Source: Methanobrevibacter ruminantium M1
GTDB lineage: Archaea; Methanobacteriota; Methanobacteria; Methanobacteriales; Methanobacteriaceae
Assembly (NCBI RefSeq): GCF_000024185.1
Contig: NC_013790.1
Span: 1,015,501-1,079,500, forward strand
Length of the DNA: 64,000 bases
Reading direction: 5' to 3'
Shown: positions 8,998 through 17,623 of the stretch, one piece after another
Layout of the letters: every line of letters begins with the position of its first letter
Position numbering within the stretch: position 1 is the stretch's first letter
Position numbers and translations under genes: made by a program
The notes under the pieces: model-generated
The model's database searches: none
What the model saw: only the letters and a program-made list of their open reading frames with translations
Told to the model about the DNA's origin: nothing

Positions 8998-11156
8998 TGA
9001 TATCTGATTTAGTTGATTTCGGTAAATGGTTAGTTGAAAATAACGAAGACGGTATTGGATATATGGTTAAGGAAGATGATTATCTTCTAAAAATAACTTA
9101 TAATAATGAAATTGATGATTTTGTTATAGATGGTATATTTGAGAATGACAATGAAATTGTTTTAGGTTTTTATGAAAAATCTATATTTAATGATATTTTA
9201 CCGACTCCTAGAGGATCATCTGATCAAAATATCACTATTGCAAATAATACTAATTTAATGGGATTTTCACCTTTTTTACTTAATTTAGATAGTGATTTTT
9301 TAGGGCGAAAAATTAAACCAGAGAATTATGATAATGAAAGTGATTATTATAAAGTCGGTTCTGAGAGATTTTTGAAAAAAAAGGCAGGGGGTAAGTTTAA
9401 ATTAGAAAAAACTCTTGACAAGTTTACTCGATCATTAGATGATAATAAAAATAATAAACAATTTAATAATGATATAATTACTAAACTATTTGATAATCCC
9501 AATGAGCTTTTTTTAAAGAATATTCCTTCACAATATGAAGATATTTTTATTCAGGAATTTTTTAACAATCTTTCAAAAGAAGAATATATTAAAATTATAA
9601 ATAAATTTTATAAATTCTTGGATATGAATAAAAACGACATTTTGGATAGGGTCATAAAATTTAAATTAGAAGAAAATGTTAGCAGTAGATTTTTTATAGT
9701 GGGCGTTTTTGGAGACTATAGGGATTTAATAAATGATTTATGTTTTTTATATTGTAAATTAATTAAAACCAGAAATAAACATATAGAGAATTATGATGGG
9801 GGGATTTGTTCTATCCCAAATTGTAATAATCATTCAATAACCTATCCTTCTATCCAGTTTTATGCTGCCGATAAAAAATTTTATTTTAATTATTCAAATA
9901 ATATTGAAAATTCTAGTTTAAGATTATGTGATTTATGTAATAGATATATGCTTTTTGCATTTGAAAAACTTAAAGCTAATTTTAAAGGAAATATATTAGT
10001 TATCCCAAAGACTTATGACGGAGATTATAGTGAATTTTTAGAGATTATTCAGGAGGATAATGATTTTGAAGTAATTAATGAATTACTTGAAGAGAATTCT
10101 AAAAAATTTACTTATGATTTCTTAATATATACTCCTTCAAATGCTCTTTTGAAAATAGAAAAATATATTGATAATTATCAAGCTTTCCTTACTAAATTTG
10201 ATGACATCAATCTATATAATTATGGAAATTTAAATTATTTGTACAATGAAGTTCTAGTTAATGATGAAAGTTCCTTAGATGAAGATAGAATTATTATTAA
10301 GATTTCTAATCTTTTTGATTTTCAAATTATTTTTAAAGAATTATTTTATGAAGTTGATGATGGGAGATTAAAATATCCTAAAATGAATTATTTTTATCAA
10401 ATTTATAACAAGGAGTTAACTGGAGAGAATGGTATATTTAATGGTTTTAGTTCAAAAACAGTTAATATATTTTCAAAATATAAAGATAATATTTTCAGTT
10501 TTATTTATGAAGCGAATTTTGATGCATTAAATAAAAATATGATTAATACAATTGTTTTAAATTCATTAACCATTTTTCAAAAAAATTCTATTAAAAAATC
10601 TATTAGATTTGAAATTGTTAAAAGATTAAATTATTGGTTTATGTTTAAAAAAGAATTTTTAGGAGATACTATGTTATTAAATGAAAATGTTTTAAAGTTA
10701 AGACAAATATTTGGACATCCTAATATTACTACTGGTGAAAATAATAATGAAAAAATTGAAGTAGTCTTTGACGATGTTGAGAAAAAACAAGTTTTAGATT
10801 TAATTAAAGAGGATAATGCCATTAAATATTATTTGATAGGTCAATTAATTGCATATATTGATGATTTCAAATATAGTTCTGGCAAAAAAAGAGAGGTTTT
10901 TACTAATTTTATTACAAATGCTCATAGGAATAATATTAAAAAACTTTTTGCAACTGAAATATTACAAAAAAATGTTTTTTATATTAATCAAATGAATAAA
11001 AAAGGAAAATTTTTATTTACTATGCTAGAATCTGATTATGGGTCTTTATTTAATGAGGAAGATTTATCTTATGAAGATTATATTTTGTTGTTATTTACTG
11101 GATATTACACAACAAAATTTTTGAAAAAAAATTATGTATACAATGGAGATGAATAA
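8997..11156 (+). CDS. cas8b: Type I-B Cascade large subunit Cas8b
   Basis: A 719-residue protein placed between cas6 and cas7, as expected for the large subunit that recognises the PAM and recruits Cas3. It carries two CxxC-type knuckles (CSIPNC near residue 270 and CDLC near 305), the zinc-binding feature of Cas8b/Csh1-like proteins. The sequence is very Asn/Ile/Lys-rich with almost only A/T-ending codons. Assignment rests on position, length and the zinc knuckles, because this subunit is poorly conserved. It is followed after one base by cas7. Confidence 0.85.
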   Translation: MISDLVDFGKWLVENNEDGIGYMVKEDDYLLKITYNNEIDDFVIDGIFENDNEIVLGFYEKSIFNDILPTPRGSSDQNITIANNTNLMGFSPFLLNLDSDFLGRKIKPENYDNESDYYKVGSERFLKKKAGGKFKLEKTLDKFTRSLDDNKNNKQFNNDIITKLFDNPNELFLKNIPSQYEDIFIQEFFNNLSKEEYIKIINKFYKFLDMNKNDILDRVIKFKLEENVSSRFFIVGVFGDYRDLINDLCFLYCKLIKTRNKHIENYDGGICSIPNCNNHSITYPSIQFYAADKKFYFNYSNNIENSSLRLCDLCNRYMLFAFEKLKANFKGNILVIPKTYDGDYSEFLEIIQEDNDFEVINELLEENSKKFTYDFLIYTPSNALLKIEKYIDNYQAFLTKFDDINLYNYGNLNYLYNEVLVNDESSLDEDRIIIKISNLFDFQIIFKELFYEVDDGRLKYPKMNYFYQIYNKELTGENGIFNGFSSKTVNIFSKYKDNIFSFIYEANFDALNKNMINTIVLNSLTIFQKNSIKKSIRFEIVKRLNYWFMFKKEFLGDTMLLNENVLKLRQIFGHPNITTGENNNEKIEVVFDDVEKKQVLDLIKEDNAIKYYLIGQLIAYIDDFKYSSGKKREVFTNFITNAHRNNIKKLFATEILQKNVFYINQMNKKGKFLFTMLESDYGSLFNEEDLSYEDYILLLFTGYYTTKFLKKNYVYNGDE

Positions 11157-11157
11157 A

Positions 11158-12117
11158 ATGACTGAAGGAACACCTGTAAGAAACTATTACCAAGGAATTT
11201 ACTTAACTGAAACTATAATGGGCAATCCAAATGGGGATTTTATAGATAATTCTCCAAGAAATGTTGATGGTGCGGTATTTACTACTGATAAGTGCATTAA
11301 ATATAATGTTAGGAAATATATTCATGATACTTTAGAAAACTTTGGTGAAAAAGAAAATATTGTTTTCTTTTTCCCACGTCTTATTGATTCAACAAATGAA
11401 GAAGATATGAAGTTTAAAACTAGAGATCAGGTTTTCGAACATTTTAAAAATTTTGAAGAAATTTTAAAAGTATCTCCTGATGTAAGAATGTTTGGTGGAA
11501 CATTTAGTGTTGATAATAATGCTAAACAAATCTATGGGCCTATACAATTAAGTTATGGTTTAGATATTAATGGAGCACAAATCATCCGTCATCAAATTGG
11601 CGCCCCATTCGCTACAAGTGAAGGAAGCCAAAAAACTGTTGGTTCTGAATCAGTTGTTGATGATGCAATTATTGCTTATGACATTACTATCAATCCGAAT
11701 AATTATAAAGATTTATTATTAGAGGATGATTTAGAACTATTTAAAAAAGCATTATGGGAAGGCACTAATTTAAGAAAAACAACTAGTAAAAAGACAGATT
11801 CCAAATTATTAATTTTAATTAAATTTAAAAATGATTCTGAAAATGATAAAGTTGATGCAATAAATATGGGAGAATTGAAACAGTTAATTTCCATAAAAGG
11901 CGGCAAATCTAAAAAAATGGATGAAAATACTATTTGTTTGGATTGTGAAAATCTAGTTAAAAAAATTAAAAAGTATGAAAAGTACATTGAATGTATTGAT
12001 ATTTATTGTGATTCTGATGATGTTGAATTGAATTCATTAGAAATTGATGGAGAAAATTTAAAAGACACTAATATTAAAGTCAACATCTATGAACCTTTAT
12101 CATTACTTTCTGATTAA
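11158..12117 (+). CDS. cas7: Cascade backbone protein Cas7 (type I-B)
   Basis: A protein of 319 residues. I chose ATG 11158: it lies one base after the cas8b stop and nine bases after a GGAG site; in-frame ATGs at 11143 and 11149 are upstream and less well placed. The opening YLTETIMGNPNGDFIDN has the NPNGD motif of Csh2/Cas7 proteins, and IRHQIGAPFAT is also typical. In the complex several Cas7 copies coat the crRNA. It sits in the usual order between cas8b and cas5. Confidence 0.92.
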   Translation: MTEGTPVRNYYQGIYLTETIMGNPNGDFIDNSPRNVDGAVFTTDKCIKYNVRKYIHDTLENFGEKENIVFFFPRLIDSTNEEDMKFKTRDQVFEHFKNFEEILKVSPDVRMFGGTFSVDNNAKQIYGPIQLSYGLDINGAQIIRHQIGAPFATSEGSQKTVGSESVVDDAIIAYDITINPNNYKDLLLEDDLELFKKALWEGTNLRKTTSKKTDSKLLILIKFKNDSENDKVDAINMGELKQLISIKGGKSKKMDENTICLDCENLVKKIKKYEKYIECIDIYCDSDDVELNSLEIDGENLKDTNIKVNIYEPLSLLSD

Positions 12118-12151
12118 AAAAGGTCTTTTCTAAGTTATAGTTTGTGATTTT

Positions 12152-13015
12152 ATGAAAATTATTGAAGTTGATATTTGGAGTAGTTTTGGTTGTTTTAGCA
12201 AACATTTCTCCAACACTGGAGGTGTTTTGACTCATTTAATTCCTCCAAAAACATCAATTATTGGTATTATTGGAGCTATTTTAGGTTATGATGTAAATGA
12301 TTATGAAGATAATGATGATGGGACAAAAACTTATAAAATTGAGTCTTTAAACAATATAAAAGTATCTATTTATCCATTATTTGAGTTTAAAACTAAAAGA
12401 GTTATATTTAATCTGGTTAGTGGGACTAATTTAGACTTGGATATTAAAAATATTAATCAAGATGTTTTAATATCCCCAAGATATAAATTATTTATTTCAT
12501 TCCCTTCAGAATTAGATGAAGTTGAAGAATTATTTTTAAATAGGGTAAAAAATAATAAAACTATTTATAATTTATATATGGGGAGAAATGAATTCCCTTT
12601 GAATTTGGAGTTTGTAAGAGAAATTAATGCTGAAAAACATATATTTAGCAATGACAATTCAGATGAGTTAAAATCCATTAAAGTTTATGGCTCATTAAAC
12701 AGATCTTCCATTAAATCATTAAATTTATCTTATGAAGATAATGATTCTAAAGTTGATTCTGATGCACTCAGTTTAATAAGTTCACTTTTAATTTCTAATT
12801 CTGCTGATGGTGTGAGACATTTAAAAAGTTTTCATGAGTTTACTATTAAAGATTATCCTATTAAAAGAGAAAATTTTACAGATTTTTCTTATTCTCCAGT
12901 ATCTTTTTACAGTTCAAAGAAATTTGGAGAGTGTTTTTTCTCTAATTTGCAACTTAAAGATGGTGAAATTGAATTAGTTAATATTGGTGATGATAAGTGG
13001 TTATCTCTCATTTAA
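12152..13015 (+). CDS. cas5: Cascade subunit Cas5 (type I-B)
   Basis: A 287-residue RAMP protein that caps the 5' handle of the crRNA. The N-terminus (VDIWSSFGCFSKHFSN, then HLIPPKTSIIGIIGAILGYD) is the standard Cas5 start, with the first strand followed by the helix carrying PPKTSIIGIIG. The 3' end overlaps the GTG start of cas3 by 19 bases in another frame. Position and motif agree. Confidence 0.93.
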   Translation: MKIIEVDIWSSFGCFSKHFSNTGGVLTHLIPPKTSIIGIIGAILGYDVNDYEDNDDGTKTYKIESLNNIKVSIYPLFEFKTKRVIFNLVSGTNLDLDIKNINQDVLISPRYKLFISFPSELDEVEELFLNRVKNNKTIYNLYMGRNEFPLNLEFVREINAEKHIFSNDNSDELKSIKVYGSLNRSSIKSLNLSYEDNDSKVDSDALSLISSLLISNSADGVRHLKSFHEFTIKDYPIKRENFTDFSYSPVSFYSSKKFGECFFSNLQLKDGEIELVNIGDDKWLSLI

Positions 13016-15822
13016 ATTTTAATGAAAATGAGTCTGTAATTGAGATTAATAGCGATTATTTTAAAGTATATGCTCATAAAAATGAATTATTTAATGAGCA
13101 TATCTCTAAAACTTTAAACATTTTTAAAACAATTAAATCAGAGAATATTTTAATCAATTTCTATGATTGGTTTAAAGATCAGGGGTATATTCATTTAACT
13201 TTTGAGGAGTTTAATTTTTTAATTGAGGAATGTGTCAGATTTCATGATGTGGGGAAGTTATCATTTAATTTTCAGTTAAAAAGATTAAATAAAAACAACC
13301 CTGCTAAAAAGAAGGAACAAATTAATGTTTTAAAAAAATTTGGATTAGATTCTATTTTGAATCAATTTGAAGGAAATCACTCCTTGTCTGGTGCATTATC
13401 TTTTTTATCAAAATATTATGATGTTTTACCAAAAAATGAATTATTTTTTCTTATTTTAGCTTATGTTATTATAGGACACCATACAAATTTAAAAGACATT
13501 GTAAGTCAGGATGATTTTTTTTATAAGGAATTTGAAGAAAATCAAGCTCTTAGCACTACTTTAAAATTTTTTGCATTGTTTTTTGGTTTAAATCAATCCA
13601 CAATTAATCAGAAGTTTTTTCAAGAAATTAATGATATAGGATTTGATTTTTTAGAGAATACTATAAATCATTATGATTCTTCCTTTTCATTTTTTTATTC
13701 ATACATTTATTCTTTATTAATTAGTGCAGATTCACTAGCCACTAGTGAATATAAAAACTCTACAGACCAAATTGATTATTCAAAATTTAATCATAGAATA
13801 TCAGATAAGTTATTTGCCCATATGTATAAATCATTTTATAATGTTAAACATAATAGAAATCTTTTAAATGAGACATTTAATTTAAATGATATATGCCCGG
13901 AGGATATTAATGTTTTAAGGAAAGCGATGCTTTTAGAATCATCAGAAACTTTAAATAATGCTTTAATGGATGATGATAAAAAAATATTTTTCTTAAATAT
14001 GCCTACTGGAGGAGGCAAAACAAATACTTCTATGAAATTAGCTTTAGATATGGTAAAAAATACTGATGCTAATCGTATTATTTATGCAATGCCTTTTATT
14101 AACATTATTGAGCAAAATTTTGATGTAATTTGTAAATCCTTTGGTTTAAATGAAGAAGAGGGGAATATACGTCAAATATATTCCGCATCTGAGACTATTT
14201 TTAATAAAAGTGATGAAGAGACATTAGAAATAATTTTATCTGATGATTTTTTTAATTATCCGGTTATTTGCACTACTTTTGTTAGTTTATTTAATCCTAT
14301 AATAAAAAATAATAAAAAATATAAATATCGTTTAAATGCGTTATCTAATTCAGTAATTATTCTTGATGAAATTCAATCTTTACCTTTGAGGAATTGGGTG
14401 AGTTTATATTTTATCATTAATGAGTTATCTGAAAAATATAATATTTATTTTTTAATTATGAGTGCAACTTTACCTAGTTTTGATAAGTTAAAATTAGAAA
14501 ATATTAGGGATGATGATAATTTTTTAAACTATAATAATGTTTCATTAATTAACAATCCTGAAAAGTATTTTAATCATGATTTGTTCTCAAGAACTAATAT
14601 TAATGGAGGAATTAAAAAACTTGGAATAAATGATGATTGTAGTATAGATTACTTTTTAGAAATTATTAGAGAAAATTTTAGTCAAGATTATAATAAAGGA
14701 CTTATCGTCTTGAATACAATTAAATCATCTAGATTGATTTATGATAAATTAAAAGACTTTTCTCAGGAATATAATTTTGATATTGACTTATTAAATTCAA
14801 GTATTTTGCCTAATAGGCGAAAAAATATTATTCATAAAATCAATCAGGAAGATTTATCAAATTATATTTTAATTAGTACCCAAAGTATTGAAGCTGGAGT
14901 GGATGTAAGTTTTGATTTTGTAATTAGGGATTTTTCGATTTTAGATTCAATAGAACAAGTTCGAGGTAGATGCAATAGGAGTAGGGAATTAAATGATAAG
15001 TTTCATGATTCTAATATTAAAGGTAATGTTTATTTAATTAATTTGGAGGATGATAATAGTAATCTTTATAAATATATTTATAAAGATGTGGAACTTAAAA
15101 CAAGAATTAAAGAAACAATTAATCTTTTTAATGAAGGTTTTGAGTTAAATGATGATTTAAATTATCAATATAGTAACATATTAACTTATTATGATAATGT
15201 TTCTTTAGATATAAATGATGTGCATGATTCTATGGATCAATCATTCTTGCGTAATGATAGAAGAAATATCGTGTTTTGGAATAAAATGAAGTATTCTAAA
15301 ATTCAAAAAAAGAAAGGCATTCATATTATATTAAATGATTTAAAGCAATATTCTATATTTATTCCATTAGATATTAAAATTTATGATGATTCTTTAAATT
15401 TGGATAAAACAATAGAGGATATGGATTTGAATGAGTTAAGAGAGATTTATGACGAATTTGGGAAACATTTTATTTTTTCATTGAATGAGATTTTATTTAT
15501 GAAAGAAAATAGTGATTTTTTAATAGAAGGAGATTATGTTATAGGGGAGGAGGTATTAAACCATTTTCAAACTATGGTTGCTAGAGTAAAAGATGATTAT
15601 AATCAAAAATTATTAGTTGAAAAGGTATTTTCATCTATTTTAAGCAATTTTATTATGAATATTTCTTTTAATAATTCCGATCTTGAGGAACAAATTAAAG
15701 AATTAGATAAAGAAAGTTATTTCTATATTTTAGAGAAGAATATGATTGGTGATTCTGAGGAGCATTTCTATTCTGAAGAATATGGTTTTAATTTTAAACC
15801 TACTATAACAAATATATTATGA
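12997..15822 (+). CDS. cas3: CRISPR nuclease-helicase Cas3
   Basis: A 941-residue fused HD nuclease and superfamily 2 helicase that unwinds and degrades the target strand. The HD domain shows H83-D84 (FHDVGK), H128 (NHSLSG), H161-H162 and D245. The helicase has Walker A MPTGGGKTN at 335-343, DEIQ at 457-460, SAT at 489-491, and the late motifs STQSIEAGVDV and QVRGRCNR. All key residues are present. GTG 12997 is used, with GGTGA at 12986-12990 inside cas5; no ATG is nearby. The stop overlaps the cas4 start (ATGA). Confidence 0.96.
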   Translation: MVISHLNFNENESVIEINSDYFKVYAHKNELFNEHISKTLNIFKTIKSENILINFYDWFKDQGYIHLTFEEFNFLIEECVRFHDVGKLSFNFQLKRLNKNNPAKKKEQINVLKKFGLDSILNQFEGNHSLSGALSFLSKYYDVLPKNELFFLILAYVIIGHHTNLKDIVSQDDFFYKEFEENQALSTTLKFFALFFGLNQSTINQKFFQEINDIGFDFLENTINHYDSSFSFFYSYIYSLLISADSLATSEYKNSTDQIDYSKFNHRISDKLFAHMYKSFYNVKHNRNLLNETFNLNDICPEDINVLRKAMLLESSETLNNALMDDDKKIFFLNMPTGGGKTNTSMKLALDMVKNTDANRIIYAMPFINIIEQNFDVICKSFGLNEEEGNIRQIYSASETIFNKSDEETLEIILSDDFFNYPVICTTFVSLFNPIIKNNKKYKYRLNALSNSVIILDEIQSLPLRNWVSLYFIINELSEKYNIYFLIMSATLPSFDKLKLENIRDDDNFLNYNNVSLINNPEKYFNHDLFSRTNINGGIKKLGINDDCSIDYFLEIIRENFSQDYNKGLIVLNTIKSSRLIYDKLKDFSQEYNFDIDLLNSSILPNRRKNIIHKINQEDLSNYILISTQSIEAGVDVSFDFVIRDFSILDSIEQVRGRCNRSRELNDKFHDSNIKGNVYLINLEDDNSNLYKYIYKDVELKTRIKETINLFNEGFELNDDLNYQYSNILTYYDNVSLDINDVHDSMDQSFLRNDRRNIVFWNKMKYSKIQKKKGIHIILNDLKQYSIFIPLDIKIYDDSLNLDKTIEDMDLNELREIYDEFGKHFIFSLNEILFMKENSDFLIEGDYVIGEEVLNHFQTMVARVKDDYNQKLLVEKVFSSILSNFIMNISFNNSDLEEQIKELDKESYFYILEKNMIGDSEEHFYSEEYGFNFKPTITNIL

Positions 15823-16325
15823 GTGACTATATGAAATCAATCAATGGAACCCAAATAAACTACTATTTCATATGTAAAACCAAGCTTTGGCTATTTTCAC
15901 ACAATATCCAAATGGAACAGGAATCAGATAATGTTTCTTTAGGTAAACAACTCCATGAAACATCATATAAAAAAGAAAAAGAGTTTTTAATAGACAATCT
16001 AATAAATGTAGACTTTATTAAAAACAAAGACCCAATTGAAATTCATGAGGTTAAAAAGACCCAATCTATGGAAATATCTCATGAATATCAATTACTATAT
16101 TATATGTACTATCTAAAGAAAGAAAAAGACATCAGCAATACAGTGGGCTATTTAAATTATCAGAACATCAGAAAACAAATTGAAATAGAACTTACTGAAG
16201 AAAAAGAAGAAGAACTGGAAACAGTTCTTAATGATATTAAAAGTATTGTCGATTCAGATGTTCCAAGTCCTAAAAAGTCACGAATTTGTCGAAAATGTGC
16301 TTATTTTGAATTTTGTTTTGCTTAA
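15819..16325 (+). CDS. cas4: CRISPR adaptation nuclease Cas4
   Basis: A 168-residue RecB-like nuclease with an iron-sulfur cluster that trims and orients new spacers. One Cys (YFICKTK) is near the N-terminus and three (CRKCAYFEFC) are at the C-terminus, the cluster ligand pattern. EIHEVKKTQ supplies the E-x-K nuclease motif. The ATG overlaps the cas3 stop; a second in-frame ATG at 15831 is possible. From here on the codons use more C-ending forms than in cas8b and cas3, suggesting a different history for the adaptation genes. Confidence 0.93.
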   Translation: MSDYMKSINGTQINYYFICKTKLWLFSHNIQMEQESDNVSLGKQLHETSYKKEKEFLIDNLINVDFIKNKDPIEIHEVKKTQSMEISHEYQLLYYMYYLKKEKDISNTVGYLNYQNIRKQIEIELTEEKEEELETVLNDIKSIVDSDVPSPKKSRICRKCAYFEFCFA

Positions 16326-16385
16326 ATTTATTGTATTTTTATTATTTTTAATTTATTTATTTTTTATTTTAAAGGGGGAAAATAA

Positions 16386-17354
16386 ATGTCTAAAAAGAAT
16401 TATTACTTATTATCAGAAGGTATTCTAAAAAGAAAAGAAAACACCATATACTTTGTAAATGAAAAAGGTTCAAAACCACTTCCAATAAACAAGATATACT
16501 CTATGTATGCCTATGGCCAAATAACTATTTCTTCACAAGTGATTAGTCTGTTTGCAAAAGAAGGAATTCCAATCCATTTCTTTAACTATTATGGCTACTA
16601 CAATGGCAGCTTTTATCCAAGAGAATCACTGTTATCAGGCGATTTATTAATCAAGCAAGCAGAGCACAATATTGATTTTTCAAAAAGATTAAAATTAGCC
16701 AAGCTTTTTGTTGAAGGTGCGGCTAAAAACATCTTAAAAGTGCTTGCATATTATAAAATTGAAAACAATATTAAAAACACCTTAACAGAATTGAATGAAT
16801 CTTCAAAAATTACAGAAGTTATGAATGTAGAAGGTCGAATCCGTGCAGAGTATTATCAGTATTTTGATGACATACTTCCAGATGAGTTTAAAATGGAAGG
16901 TAGATCAAGACAGCCCCCTACAAATATGATAAATTCGTTAATTAGCTTTGGAAATTCTATGATGTATGCTAGCGTAATTACTGAGCTGTACAATACTCAA
17001 TTAAACCCTACTATCTCTTATCTTCATGAGCCCGCTGAGAGAAGATTTTCACTCGCTCTTGATTTAAGTGAAATATTTAAGCCAATTATTGTAGATAGAG
17101 TTATTTTTTATTTAGTCAATAAGAAAATGATAACTGAAAAGGACTTTAATCAAGATCTTAACTGCTGTCTTTTAAATGATAAGGGAAGAGCCACTTTTGT
17201 TAAGGAATATAATAAAAGACTTGAGACTACCATCAAACATAAAGATTTAGGCAGAAAAGTTTCTTATCAAAGGTTAATCAGACTAGAAGCTTATAAACTT
17301 AAAAAACATGTTTTTGGTATGAAAGAGTATGATCCATTTGTTATTTGGTGGTAA
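16386..17354 (+). CDS. cas1: CRISPR integrase Cas1
   Basis: A 322-residue integrase of the Cas1-Cas2 spacer-insertion complex. The metal-binding residues are visible: E149 in NVEGRIRAEYYQ, H214 in SYLHEPAERR and D226 in LALDLSEIFKP. The length is normal for the family. AAAGGGGG precedes the ATG. The stop lies two bases before the cas2 ATG. Confidence 0.96.
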   Translation: MSKKNYYLLSEGILKRKENTIYFVNEKGSKPLPINKIYSMYAYGQITISSQVISLFAKEGIPIHFFNYYGYYNGSFYPRESLLSGDLLIKQAEHNIDFSKRLKLAKLFVEGAAKNILKVLAYYKIENNIKNTLTELNESSKITEVMNVEGRIRAEYYQYFDDILPDEFKMEGRSRQPPTNMINSLISFGNSMMYASVITELYNTQLNPTISYLHEPAERRFSLALDLSEIFKPIIVDRVIFYLVNKKMITEKDFNQDLNCCLLNDKGRATFVKEYNKRLETTIKHKDLGRKVSYQRLIRLEAYKLKKHVFGMKEYDPFVIWW

Positions 17355-17356
17355 GT

Positions 17357-17623
17357 ATGTATGTTATAATAGTTTATGACATTAAAGTAGAAAGAGTAAA
17401 TAAGGTAAAAAGTTTCCTTAGACAACATCTTTTTTGGATACAAAATTCAGTATTTGAAGGAGAATTGACAAATAGTGAATATAAAGCAGTAACTGATGGT
17501 TTATTGAATATTATTGAAGAAGATGAAGATTCTGTTATTATTTATCAATTAATGATGGAAGAATCTTTAACAAGAAATGTTTTAGGGGTTGAAAAGGCAT
17601 CAGTGGATGATGTTATTTTGTAA
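17357..17623 (+). CDS. cas2: CRISPR adaptation protein Cas2
   Basis: An 88-residue protein with the ferredoxin-like Cas2 start MYVIIVYDIKVERVNKVKSFLRQ, including the conserved Asp in VYDI, and the FWIQNSVFEGEL segment. ATG 17357 is preferred over a TTG at 17345 that lies inside cas1. The last base of its TAA stop is also the first base of the outermost CRISPR repeat, so there is no spacer DNA between operon and array. Confidence 0.95.
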   Translation: MYVIIVYDIKVERVNKVKSFLRQHLFWIQNSVFEGELTNSEYKAVTDGLLNIIEEDEDSVIIYQLMMEESLTRNVLGVEKASVDDVIL

